This document shows, piece after piece, positions 1 through 8,867 of a stretch of 64,000 bases of DNA. The stretch spans positions 1 to 64,000 of the forward strand of contig CAISGR010000067.1 of assembly GCA_903884945.1 (NCBI GenBank), in the 5' to 3' direction. A program made the translations under genes and the position numbers. A model generated the notes under the pieces. The model did no database searches and was not told where the DNA came from. It saw only the letters and a list, made by a program, of their open reading frames with translations. The stretch's first letter is position 1. The number at the start of each line of letters is the position of its first letter. The DNA comes from an uncultured bacterium. Its GTDB lineage: Bacteria > Pseudomonadota > Alphaproteobacteria > Sphingomonadales > Sphingomonadaceae.

Positions 1-1
1 C

Positions 2-64
2 GACGCCTTCAGCCCCGCCGAATGCCGCAATTACCTACTCAACTCAGGATATGGATCGAGCTGA
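2..64 (+). CDS. C-terminal tail of an upstream gene, 5' end outside the window
   Basis: An open frame enters from the left edge and stops with TGA at 62-64, ending in the residues FSPAECRNYLLNSGYGSS. The FSPAxCR pattern resembles the last helix of many GT4 glycosyltransferases, which would fit the genes that follow, but only 20 codons are visible. The next gene starts at 51, inside this tail, which suggests a tightly packed operon. Function cannot be assigned from this fragment; the glycosyltransferase idea is inference. Confidence 0.45.
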   Translation, partial: DAFSPAECRNYLLNSGYGSS

Positions 65-1316
65 TGTCATCCGACTCTATGGCGCGGCGCTGGCCACGGT
101 GCTGTCGAACGGCGGCCAGGCGATCGAGGGCGTCTTCGGGATCGATCCGGGCCCCGCACCCAACACGCGGGAGTCGCTGTTCTTCGAGCGCTTCGGCCAG
201 GGCGACAAGCGTGGCCTGCCACGCGGGCGCATCGCGCGGGCCTTCGCGCGCAACCCTTTCAACAGTCCGCAGCTTACCGCGGTGCCGCTGACCGAGCATG
301 TCGACAAGCGCGCCTTCGGCCCGCGCTGGCCGGCCTTTTCGGCCTTGTGGTCGAGCCCTTTGCTCTTCGAGCTGGCGGCCGCGCGCTTCTTCACCTTCGG
401 GCGCCTCACCACCGTGCACATGCCCCAGCCGCCCAGCGTGATGCACTGGACCTACCCGGTGCCGGTGCGCATGGCCGGCGCCCGCAACGTCTACACGCTG
501 CACGATCTGGTGCCGCTGAAGCTGCCGCACACGACGCTCGACGACAAGGTCTATTACCGCAATCTGATCTCGGCGATCCTGCGCGGTGCCGACCATATCG
601 CGACGGTATCCGAAGCGAGTCGCAACGATATCCTGGCGATGTTCGGTACCGACCCGGATCGCGTCACCAACACCTACCAGTCGAGCCCGCTGCCGCCCGC
701 CCTATCCGCATCCACCGAGGCAGACGATCATGCGATGATCCAGAGCGTGTTCGGCCTGCCGCCCAAGGGCTTCTTCCTGTTTTTCGGCGCGGCCGATCCG
801 AAGAAGAATCTCGCGCGGATCGTCGATGCCTATCTTGCCTCGCGGACCGACAAGCCGCTGGTCGTGGTGTCGTCGCGCGACTGGGGCATGGCCGGGGCCA
901 GCGGCGCGCTCGGCCCGGGCGGCACGGTTTATGGTCGCAAGCCCGAGCAGCAGATCATCCAGCTGCAATATCTGTCGCGCGACATGCTGTTTTGCCTGAT
1001 CCGCGCGGCCCGCGCGGTGCTGTTTCCGTCCCTGTACGAGGGTTTCGGCCTGCCCGCGCTGGAAGCGATCCAGCTCGGCACGCCGGTCATCGGCTCGACC
1101 ACGAGTTCCGTCCCCGAGGTCGTCGGTGACGGCGGGCTCCTGGTCGATCCCTATGACACCAGTGCGATTGCCGCGGCGATCCGCACGATCGACGGGGACG
1201 ACGCGCTGGCGGCGCGGCTGTCCGCCGCCGGCCTCCTTCACGCCGCAAAATTCTCGGACCAGGCCTTCGCCACGCGATTGGCCGGCCTTTATGCAAAACT
1301 GAACATTTCCATCTGA
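51..1316 (+). CDS. GT4-type glycosyltransferase (family 1 domain)
   Basis: A 421-residue cytoplasmic glycosyltransferase, probably adding a sugar from a nucleotide donor to a capsule or exopolysaccharide intermediate. The C-terminal half carries the retaining GT-B signature: a donor-binding FFGAADPKKN strand near residue 245, then YEGFGLPALEAIQLGTPVI and SSVPEVVGDGGLLVDPYD, where the E-x7-E pair binds the nucleotide sugar. The N-terminal acceptor half includes YTLHDLVPLKLPH. Length is normal for the family. The ATG at 51 overlaps the end of the preceding frame, and two more glycosyltransferases follow on the same strand. Donor and acceptor cannot be predicted from sequence alone. Confidence 0.9.
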   Translation: MDRADVIRLYGAALATVLSNGGQAIEGVFGIDPGPAPNTRESLFFERFGQGDKRGLPRGRIARAFARNPFNSPQLTAVPLTEHVDKRAFGPRWPAFSALWSSPLLFELAAARFFTFGRLTTVHMPQPPSVMHWTYPVPVRMAGARNVYTLHDLVPLKLPHTTLDDKVYYRNLISAILRGADHIATVSEASRNDILAMFGTDPDRVTNTYQSSPLPPALSASTEADDHAMIQSVFGLPPKGFFLFFGAADPKKNLARIVDAYLASRTDKPLVVVSSRDWGMAGASGALGPGGTVYGRKPEQQIIQLQYLSRDMLFCLIRAARAVLFPSLYEGFGLPALEAIQLGTPVIGSTTSSVPEVVGDGGLLVDPYDTSAIAAAIRTIDGDDALAARLSAAGLLHAAKFSDQAFATRLAGLYAKLNISI

Positions 1317-1405
1317 TCGCCCAGGCTCGCGCTAGGACCGGCGAACACCATAAACCGGAGGGACTGATGTGACGCGCCCCCTCGCAACCCGGATCGATTT
1401 GCAGC

Positions 1406-2734
1406 ATGTCGCGTATCATTGCCTACGACCTTTGCCGGTTGTTCATCGGGCCCAATTTCGCCACGCCGCGCGGGATCGACCGGGTCGATCTCGCCATGGC
1501 GAATCATCTTTTCATGGATCCGCACAGCCCGCATATCGCCATCCTACCGACGCCGCTGGGCGTGCGCGCCTACCCCGCCTCCGTCGCGCGATCGTTGCTG
1601 ACGCATCTCGAACATATCTGGAATGAGAGCATGGCATCGGAAGATGATGCCCGGCTGCAAAGCCTGATCGCCGATATGCGGTCGCGCGACCATGCGCGGG
1701 ACTTTCGTCTACCTCATGCGGTCGGGCTGACGCGTCGCGAAGGCGTAAGGCGCACCCTCGCGCTGGTGCGCCGCACCGGGCTGCGCACCGGACGCGCTGC
1801 GACCAGGGCCGTCCCGCCCGGCGCCATTTACGTGAATTTCGGCCAATTGGCGCTGGCAGTGCCGATGTTCTTCACTTGGCTGCAGCGGCGGCCCGACATC
1901 AGCTGCGCCCTGATGATCCACGACACGATCCCACTGCAGCATCCCGAACTGGTCAAGCCGGCCTCCGTCGCTCATCACGCCCGCATGGTCAGAACGGCGG
2001 CGGCCCATGCCGACTGCCTGATCTTCAGCACCGCCTTTGCGCGCGCCAGCGTGAACGAGGCGTTGGCACAGTTGCACGCGAGCCCGATTCCGAGCCTAGT
2101 GCGATCGCTTCCCGTCCCGGCCGCGTTCGCCAGGACGCGCGGCGGTCTGCCGGAACTCGCCGGCAAGCATTATTTCGTCGTGGTCTCGACGATCGAGCTG
2201 CGCAAGAATTTCACGCTGTTGCTGCGGGTCTGGGAAAAGCTCATCGCAAGGATGGGGGATGCGGCGCCGCATCTCGTGATGGTCGGCGCTCCTGGGCTGG
2301 ATGCCGAGCGCATCCTCGCGCCACTGACCGCGTCGCCGCGCTTGCGCGATCGGGTGCATCACGTCTCGGGACTGTCGAGCCCGGCGCTCGCGCGCCTGGT
2401 ATTCGGCTGCGCGGCCCTGCTCAGCCCGTCCTTCGCCGAAGGCTTCGGGCTTCCGTTGCTGGAAGGCATTGCCATGGGTGTGCCGACGATCGCGTCGGAT
2501 ATCCCGTCGCATCGCGAAATCGCGCATCGCTCGACGACGTTGCTGGCGGCCGATGACGAGAGCGGCTGGGAGCGCGCGATCATGACGACCCCGCGCGCCA
2601 TCCCGGGCAGGCACCCGCATATTCCCGCCGATATGACGGAATCAGCTTATTGCGCGGAACTGATTGCCTTTTTCGGCTCGGTAACGTCAAGATCGCACGG
2701 CGCGCCGACCGGCGACATCGACCGTGCGCGATGA
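1406..2734 (+). CDS. GT4-type glycosyltransferase
   Basis: A 442-residue GT-B glycosyltransferase of the same general type as its neighbours. The N-terminus reads IAYDLCRLFIGPNFATPRGI, the usual opening of capsule GT4 enzymes. The donor site shows VSTIELRKNFTLLLRVW, then FAEGFGLPLLEGIAMGVPTI and SDIPSHREI. The start at 1406 has no obvious Shine-Dalgarno sequence. A good one (GGAGG) sits 39 nt upstream before an ATG that is followed directly by TGA in the same frame (1367-1372), so initiation here may be unusual. It probably assembles one linkage of the surface polysaccharide exported by the KpsEMT-like system downstream. Confidence 0.9.
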   Translation: MSRIIAYDLCRLFIGPNFATPRGIDRVDLAMANHLFMDPHSPHIAILPTPLGVRAYPASVARSLLTHLEHIWNESMASEDDARLQSLIADMRSRDHARDFRLPHAVGLTRREGVRRTLALVRRTGLRTGRAATRAVPPGAIYVNFGQLALAVPMFFTWLQRRPDISCALMIHDTIPLQHPELVKPASVAHHARMVRTAAAHADCLIFSTAFARASVNEALAQLHASPIPSLVRSLPVPAAFARTRGGLPELAGKHYFVVVSTIELRKNFTLLLRVWEKLIARMGDAAPHLVMVGAPGLDAERILAPLTASPRLRDRVHHVSGLSSPALARLVFGCAALLSPSFAEGFGLPLLEGIAMGVPTIASDIPSHREIAHRSTTLLAADDESGWERAIMTTPRAIPGRHPHIPADMTESAYCAELIAFFGSVTSRSHGAPTGDIDRAR

Positions 2735-2793
2735 CCTCGGCAAGTGATGCTTCGCGACATTGGGAGACACCGGCGTGATCAAAGGGGTTCGAC

Positions 2794-4962
2794 GTGAAAA
2801 TCAAGCGTAGCCTGTTGGGCAGGATCGGGCTGGCAAGAGCCGCCGGCCAGGAACGCGATCGCGGCAACTGGGCGACGGCCGCGACCCTCTATGCCGACTT
2901 TCTCGCCGTGGCGGGGCGCAATCCGGCAACCTTTCGGTATATCGTTCAGCTTGGCAATTGCCTGAAGGAAGCGGGTCGCTTCGGCGAAGCGCTCGCCGCC
3001 TATGACGACGCGTTGAAGATCAACCGGCGCAATTCCGATCTGCATCTCCAGCGGGGCCATCTCTACAAGCTCATGGGCAACACGCCGGCTTCGGCCTGGG
3101 CCTATCAACAGGCTTATAATCTCGACCCGCGCAACCAGCACGCGCGGGACGAAATCGAGATGAGCGGCGCGCGCGCGATCGCGGGCCTCGAACTGCCCGA
3201 CGGGGAGGTTGCATTGCACACCATCTGGTTCGACGTCACCGACTTCGTCGCCTACGTCCACGACAATGTCAGCCTGAGCGGAATCCAGCGCGTCTGCGGC
3301 AATCTGATGCTCAGCGTCGAGGAGATGAAGCTGAAGGGCTACCGGATCGTGCCGGTGCTGCCCGATTACGATACTGGCCGCTTCTATTCGGTGCGCTACG
3401 ACAGCTTTGTCCGGCTGGTCAGGCTGTTCCAGGAAAAGAATGTCGCTCGCGACGAGATATTAAGCTGCGTCGCGGCGGTGATCGCGACCAAATCGCCGGT
3501 CACCCCCGGCGCAGGCGACATCTTCGTCATCGCCGGCGCCTTCTGGATCATCGACCGGTACGACAAGGTGGCCGAGCTGCGTCGCCAGGGCATGAGATTC
3601 GGCCTGTTCATCCATGATCTGATCCAAATCCGTAACAAGGAATATGTCAGGGAAGACGCAGTCGACCGGTTCAACCTTCGGCTATCGGACGCGCTGGAGC
3701 TGTGCGACTTCGTGCTGACCAATTCGCGTTTCGTCCGCGACGACGTGCAAACCTATCTGCGTGAGACCAAGCATCTCGATCTGCCGGTCAAGGAGGTCCT
3801 GCTGCCGACCGAACTCACCTTCGCGCCGGCACGCCATGCAACGATGAATTTCGACGATCCAAAGCTGAAGTATGTGCTGACGCACGATTATGTCCTGTTC
3901 GTCTCGACGATCGAGGTTCGCAAGAACCACGCGATGCTGATCCGCGTCTGGGAACGGCTGCGCGCGGAGCTGGGCGAGAAGATGCCGTACCTCGTCTTCG
4001 TCGGCAAATGGGGCTGGCAGATCGATGAACTGCGCGCCCATATCGAGGAGCAGGGCTATGAGGGCGACTGGCTGTTCATCTTCAACGGCATCTCGGATGT
4101 GATGATGGAGGCGCTGTACCAGCGCGCGCTTTTCACCGTCTATCCCAGCTTCGTCGAGGGTTTCGGGCTGCCGATCGGCGAGAGCCTCGCTTATGGCAAA
4201 CCCTGCATCGCCTCGGGCACGACCTCGATGCCCGAGGTCGGCGGCGATTTCGTTCGCTATTTCGATCCCTTTGACGAGGAATCGGCGCTGCAGGCGATCC
4301 GCCAGCCGATCATGGACCGCGACGATCTGCGGCAATGGCAGGATCGCATCGCCACCGCGTTCAGGCCGAAGCGATGGGGCGACTTCTGCAGCGAATTCTA
4401 TCATTCGGTCATCGAATGTGCCGATGCCGCGCCCAGCGGGGCGGCCGCATATCTGCCGCTGCTACCGTCGCGGCGCCGGATCAACGGCGGTGACAACGAC
4501 ATCCTGGTCGCGGCGGCCGAAAAACGCCCGATCATCACCTCGCGTGCCGCCCGCGCCCGTAACTGGCATGCCAATGAAAGCTGGGGAACATGGAGTTCGG
4601 ATCGGCGCTGCGAGATCGCCTTTCGCTCCGATCTGGCCGAGGGCGAGCGGATCGATCTGTTCCTGTGCCTGCACCGTGCCAATTCCGGGGAGCGCGACCC
4701 GGCGGTGATTGCCGATTGCGGCGCCGGCACTGCGACGATCACGTTGAGCCAGCACCCGACCTTCTACCGCTTTGCCGGAATCGTGCAGGCCGACGGGGTC
4801 GTTCGCGTCCAGCTTCTCGCGCGAGGCCGATTTCCGAATGTCGACGTGCGGGGGCTGTATGTGGGCTGGAACGGCCTGGCCTATTGCCGTGCGGGCAGCG
4901 ACGAGGACCTGGCGGCGACCGTCGCGCAATTGCTGCCGGCCGCGCAGCCGGTGGAAAGTTGA
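2794..4962 (+). CDS. TPR-glycosyltransferase fusion protein
   Basis: A 722-residue multidomain protein. About residues 10-130 form tetratricopeptide-like helical repeats (for example FGEALAAYDDALKINRRNSD). Residues about 150-570 are a GT4 domain with LFVSTIEVRKNHAMLIRVWE, then VEGFGLPIGESLAYGKPCI and SMPEVGG. The last 150 residues form a separate domain rich in predicted beta strands (WHANESWGTWSS and following), perhaps a carbohydrate-recognition module; that is inference. The start is GTG at 2794 behind AAAGGGG. The TPRs may dock the enzyme onto the assembly or export machinery. It is much longer than a single-domain GT4 of about 400 residues. Confidence 0.88.
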   Translation: MKIKRSLLGRIGLARAAGQERDRGNWATAATLYADFLAVAGRNPATFRYIVQLGNCLKEAGRFGEALAAYDDALKINRRNSDLHLQRGHLYKLMGNTPASAWAYQQAYNLDPRNQHARDEIEMSGARAIAGLELPDGEVALHTIWFDVTDFVAYVHDNVSLSGIQRVCGNLMLSVEEMKLKGYRIVPVLPDYDTGRFYSVRYDSFVRLVRLFQEKNVARDEILSCVAAVIATKSPVTPGAGDIFVIAGAFWIIDRYDKVAELRRQGMRFGLFIHDLIQIRNKEYVREDAVDRFNLRLSDALELCDFVLTNSRFVRDDVQTYLRETKHLDLPVKEVLLPTELTFAPARHATMNFDDPKLKYVLTHDYVLFVSTIEVRKNHAMLIRVWERLRAELGEKMPYLVFVGKWGWQIDELRAHIEEQGYEGDWLFIFNGISDVMMEALYQRALFTVYPSFVEGFGLPIGESLAYGKPCIASGTTSMPEVGGDFVRYFDPFDEESALQAIRQPIMDRDDLRQWQDRIATAFRPKRWGDFCSEFYHSVIECADAAPSGAAAYLPLLPSRRRINGGDNDILVAAAEKRPIITSRAARARNWHANESWGTWSSDRRCEIAFRSDLAEGERIDLFLCLHRANSGERDPAVIADCGAGTATITLSQHPTFYRFAGIVQADGVVRVQLLARGRFPNVDVRGLYVGWNGLAYCRAGSDEDLAATVAQLLPAAQPVES

Positions 4963-5112
4963 ACGCGGCGCGGCCAATTCGTCCGACCATATTCGACGAA
5001 GTTGCTGTTTTTGTTGATTGCCACCTTGAGCCGGCTCCCTCGGCCAAATATCGGGGCCAGGCGCAAAGGCGTCGCGGCGGCTCCGCCATCGTCCAGTTGA
5101 GGAAGACATGAC

Positions 5113-6159
5113 ATGACAGTTTCACGCGACGAGGTGGTCTCGGCCTACAGGATGTTGCTGGGGCGCGAACCGGAAAACGAAGCCGTGGTCGAAGGGCATC
5201 GTGCCGCGCGCGATTGGCCGGCGTTGCGTGACGCGTTCGTCAATTCGGAGGAATATCGCGCGACCACGGGTCGCGTTCGGTCGCACCTGGACAGCCTGTA
5301 TGACGGCGTGACCGCCGGGGACGAAATCCTGTTGCGGCGCCATCTCGATCCCGGCGAGGCCGAATCTGGTTTCGTGCGCAACTTTCTCGGCACGCGCATG
5401 AAGGCGGAATTCACACTGCCCACCGTGGCGCTGTCGGGCCGCGTCTATAGCGACATTCCGACCGTCGTCGGCGACTATCATGCCGAATCGATTGAGTTTG
5501 TCGGACTGTTGAAAGCGATCGAGGCGGGATCTGGTTCGTTCGTCGCGGTCGAACTCGGCGCCGGTTGGGGCTCATGGTCGGTCACGGCCGGGCACGTCGC
5601 CCGGCGCCTTGGTCGCGCGCCGATCCGGCTCTACGCGGTTGAGGCGGGCGCTGCGCGGATGGACAATATCCGTCAGCATTATCGCAACAACGGCTTCGAC
5701 CCCGACGCCCACCAGATCGTGAATGCCGCAATGGGTCCGGTCGATGGATTCGCGCTTTTCCCGCGCGTGACCGCCGATGACCTGTGGGGCGAACAAGCGA
5801 TCTTCCTTTCGGCCGCGGACAGTGAGGTACCGGAACGGCCCGGCTACGATATGGTGCCCTCGATCACGCTGGGAACGCTGCTACGGTCCGAAACGCTTGT
5901 CGACCTCATCCATTTCGACATCCAGGGTGCGGAACAGGACACCATCGCCGATGCCATCGACGTGCTGAACGAGAAGGTGCGGTACATGATCATCGGCACG
6001 CACGGGCGCGTCATCGAAGGTTCGATCATGGCCATACTGAGCGAGCATGGCTGGTGGCTCGAAAATGACCAACCCGCCCGCATCAAGCCATCGGCGCACG
6101 GGCGCGAGGAAATCGTCGTTGACGGGACGCAAGTCTGGCGCAACCCGCGGCTGTCATAG
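5113..6159 (+). CDS. DUF4214-like / FkbM-type methyltransferase
   Basis: A 348-residue protein with two parts. Residues 1-70 (AYRMLLGREPENEAVVEGH, then FVNSEEYRA) match the short DUF4214-type helical motif common in surface-glycan loci. From about residue 140 there is a class I SAM-methyltransferase fold: VAVELGAGWGSWSVTAGHVA as motif I, YAVEAGA as the acidic strand end, and LIHFDIQGAEQDTIADA in the position of the FkbM DxEGxE motif, here DIQGAE. It probably O-methylates a sugar or glycan end. Two candidate ATGs, 5108 and 5113, lie behind GAGGA; the first is closed by TGA after two codons. It is the last gene of the plus-strand group. Confidence 0.8.
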   Translation: MTVSRDEVVSAYRMLLGREPENEAVVEGHRAARDWPALRDAFVNSEEYRATTGRVRSHLDSLYDGVTAGDEILLRRHLDPGEAESGFVRNFLGTRMKAEFTLPTVALSGRVYSDIPTVVGDYHAESIEFVGLLKAIEAGSGSFVAVELGAGWGSWSVTAGHVARRLGRAPIRLYAVEAGAARMDNIRQHYRNNGFDPDAHQIVNAAMGPVDGFALFPRVTADDLWGEQAIFLSAADSEVPERPGYDMVPSITLGTLLRSETLVDLIHFDIQGAEQDTIADAIDVLNEKVRYMIIGTHGRVIEGSIMAILSEHGWWLENDQPARIKPSAHGREEIVVDGTQVWRNPRLS

Positions 6160-6214
6160 CGCGGAATCGCCCGGCAAATATCGGCCGTGCCGCTGAGTCG
6201 CCCGTGCCCGTGCG

Positions 6215-7591
6215 TTACCGTGTCGCCGGGACGAGCGTGAAGGTCTCCCATTCGCGCTGCTCCAAACGGTCGCACACCATGGTGGCGCGACCGGGCTCGG
6301 CGCACAGGAGCAGGCCATCGCGCTCGAGCAGCAGCGTGTCGCCGTCGCGGTCGACGTGGAGCCCGCCCAGCGCTTGTCGCCATCGGTCGTCCCCGTCGTG
6401 CAAGGTGATCGCCTGTGACAGGTCGCCGTCCGGATTGAGCTGGATCAGCGTGCCGTGGCGATCGGTACCCAAAATGGTGCCATGGCAGGTTTGCAGCCAG
6501 ACCGGCTCGGGAAAGGACAGCCAGTCGTCGATCGCGGCATCCCATGCCGGGCGCAACCGGTCGGCCGCGCCGCAAAGCGCCTGCACCGCTGCGAGATCCG
6601 CCGGATCACCGCTCAGGGGTATCGAGGTCCGCATTATATCGAGCGCGGCCTGCCGCATTTCCGTGTCGTAGGTAACGCCGAGCCCGAAGGCGCGACCGTT
6701 CGCGGCAATCTGCGCGGCTTCCCGATCGTGCGTGCGGCACCACTCGACCTTTTCGAGCAAATCGCCGAGATCGGCGCGGACCGGCACATAATGCACCCAT
6801 GGCGCGATCCGATGGCTGAACCATTGGACCCATGGGCTCTCCACCTTCAGGATGCAGCAGCCGAGACGAAGGCGCTGAATGAAGTTCCAGGAACTGGTAT
6901 TGCCGTCGATTTCGACGAGATACTTGTAGTGCATCATGTCGTGCGTCGGCATGAAGTTCGCCGCCAGCCGCTGCGCCGCCAGCCGTGCCGCGACCGCGCC
7001 CTTGTCGCCGTCGGGGCATTGCACGATCGCAACGATCCCGGCGTCGGCGCCGTCATCCAATTGCCGAAGGATGCGGCAAAGCCGGTAGCGCGGCAGCAGA
7101 TCCAGCGTCTCCGCCGTAAAGCCGATCGCATGAACGTCCGTGCGCGAGGTCGCGCCCGTGGTCGAGCCGCGCCAGATGACCTGGGCTTTCCTGCCTTCCC
7201 ATGCCGGAAGGGTCGCATCTCCGGGCAGGAAATCCTCATATCCCCGCGCGAGAAAATAATAGAGGTCCGGAACCATGCAGATCTTGTCCCAGTCGCGCTG
7301 GGATTCGAAGCTCACGCTCTTGAAATGCCGCGGGCAGTCTTCGCCCTGAAAGACATATCTGAGCGTGATGTCTCCCACCGCGCCGTCATATGACGTCAGA
7401 TAGGGCCTGATGTAGCGATCCTGGACATGACGAATATATCTGCTCAGGCGACTCTGGGTTAGCGAGATCGTCGTATCGTTCATGAACTGGGTCGCAGGCG
7501 AACCGGCCAGATCGAACAATGTGACGATCGACAACCAGTTACCGTCACCCAGCAACTTCAAGGAAGCTGCGTCGACCCTGAAGGCGCTCAT
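6215..7591 (-). CDS. GT90 (CAP10-like) glycosyltransferase
   Basis: A 458-residue protein whose centre matches the GT90/CAP10 family: KAQVIWRGSTTG, then HYKYLVEIDGNTSSWNFIQR, RLGCCILKVESPWVQWFSHR and PWVHYVPVRADLGDLLEKVEW. In GT90 enzymes the YKYLIDxDG segment and the following S/W residues form the donor site; known members transfer xylose, glucose or related sugars. It is the last gene of the minus-strand export operon, 70 bp after the KpsE-like gene, and converges with the FkbM-type gene. GT90 proteins are best known from eukaryotes and some bacterial LPS/capsule loci. The substrate is unknown. Confidence 0.82.
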   Translation of the reverse strand: MSAFRVDAASLKLLGDGNWLSIVTLFDLAGSPATQFMNDTTISLTQSRLSRYIRHVQDRYIRPYLTSYDGAVGDITLRYVFQGEDCPRHFKSVSFESQRDWDKICMVPDLYYFLARGYEDFLPGDATLPAWEGRKAQVIWRGSTTGATSRTDVHAIGFTAETLDLLPRYRLCRILRQLDDGADAGIVAIVQCPDGDKGAVAARLAAQRLAANFMPTHDMMHYKYLVEIDGNTSSWNFIQRLRLGCCILKVESPWVQWFSHRIAPWVHYVPVRADLGDLLEKVEWCRTHDREAAQIAANGRAFGLGVTYDTEMRQAALDIMRTSIPLSGDPADLAAVQALCGAADRLRPAWDAAIDDWLSFPEPVWLQTCHGTILGTDRHGTLIQLNPDGDLSQAITLHDGDDRWRQALGGLHVDRDGDTLLLERDGLLLCAEPGRATMVCDRLEQREWETFTLVPATR

Positions 7592-7661
7592 TATCGTCTC
7601 GCTCTTTGCATAACCGTCGCGCCGGGGCTCCGCGTCGCGCCCGATCCACCGCTCTTTCCGA

Positions 7662-8828
7662 TCACATGCTGTGTTCTTTCACGCCCGCCCAGAGCAGCCA
7701 GCCGATCGCATAGGCGAGAAACAGTCCGGCAAAGACCGATACGATCATCTGCCACCGCTGGGGAAACTCCGATTTTACCGGCATGTTGGGGTTCACTACA
7801 CGAATCAGATAGAGTTGCTGCCGTCGCGCCTCGGCCTGCGCCGCCTGCGAGCGGACGGCGGTTTCGGCATAGACCTTGGCGATCTCGTCGCGTTGAATCA
7901 CGAGTTGCTCATATTCCGAAAGGCGGTTGGCCACCGACTGATTCGGTCCGGCGATCTTGTCGGACTGGCCGGCCAGCTGCTCCTCCATCGATCGCACCTG
8001 ACGTTCCATCGCGCGATATTGCGGGCTGTCATGGCTGATCACGCCGCCCATCGCCCGCAATCGCGCCCGGGCCTCGATCAGATTGCCGGTCAAGCCGGTC
8101 ACCAGCGTCAATTGCGCCTTGCCGGTGCTCTCGGGATCGACATCCTGATGCGCGCGCCGATAGGCGGTGAGCTTGGTCTGGATCTCCGCCAGCTGCTGGC
8201 GGGTCTGCGCCATTTCCCGGAGCGACGACGCGACATTGTCTCGATAGGTGCGTTCGTTGATCGCGTTGATCTGTCGCTCGCCCATCTCGAGCAGCTGAAG
8301 CGCGATATGATAGGAATCCTGCGGCCGGAAACTGTGCACGGTCAGGTGCAGGATGCCGCTCGAATCGTCCGCCTCGACATCGACGTGACGCCTGTAATAG
8401 GCCAGCAGCCGCTCGGGCTCGGGATCGGCGAACCACAGGCGGCTGAACCAGTCAGCCTCGGGACGCCGGAACACGCCGACCAGATCGTCCTTCGCCGCCA
8501 GTTCCCCCACCGTGGCATGCGAAAGCAGATATTGCTGGACGAGCACCGCGTCCGCCCCGGTCGCACCGGAACCGATGTTGAAACCGAGTAACTGCCCCAT
8601 GTTCGAACTCGCCGCCATGCTGTCCGCGCGCCGGACGATGAAATCGGCATTCGACTCATACTGGTTGGCCGCGAACAGTTCGTAATAGGCGGCTGCGATC
8701 AGCGTAGGCAGCAGGACGATAAGGATGAAGGCCCGGTTCGCGCGCGCGAGTCCGAGCAAACGGGCGAACGTACCGCCATGGCTGCGCCTTTCGCCGACCA
8801 GGGCCTTGGGGCGAACAATTCCGTGCAA
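7662..8828 (-). CDS. kpsE: Capsule export inner-membrane protein, KpsE/BexC/CtrB-like
   Basis: A 388-residue polysaccharide co-polymerase/adaptor protein. One transmembrane helix lies near residues 35-52 (AFILIVLLPTLIAAAYYELF), followed by a periplasmic domain beginning YESNADFIVRR, a long helical region at about 180-330 (QTRQQLAEIQTKLTAYRRAH and similar), then the conserved VVNPNMPVKSEFPQR turn before the C-terminal membrane helix. This topology defines the KpsE/CtrB family, which links the ABC transporter to the outer-membrane exporter. The start appears to be TTG at 8828. The adjacent upstream gene encodes the matching permease. No KpsD/Wza-type outer-membrane gene is in view. Confidence 0.88.
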   Translation of the reverse strand: MHGIVRPKALVGERRSHGGTFARLLGLARANRAFILIVLLPTLIAAAYYELFAANQYESNADFIVRRADSMAASSNMGQLLGFNIGSGATGADAVLVQQYLLSHATVGELAAKDDLVGVFRRPEADWFSRLWFADPEPERLLAYYRRHVDVEADDSSGILHLTVHSFRPQDSYHIALQLLEMGERQINAINERTYRDNVASSLREMAQTRQQLAEIQTKLTAYRRAHQDVDPESTGKAQLTLVTGLTGNLIEARARLRAMGGVISHDSPQYRAMERQVRSMEEQLAGQSDKIAGPNQSVANRLSEYEQLVIQRDEIAKVYAETAVRSQAAQAEARRQQLYLIRVVNPNMPVKSEFPQRWQMIVSVFAGLFLAYAIGWLLWAGVKEHSM

Positions 8829-8867
8829 GTGCAGGTTCTCCGGCTCGGCTAGATTGCGATCGCAACA

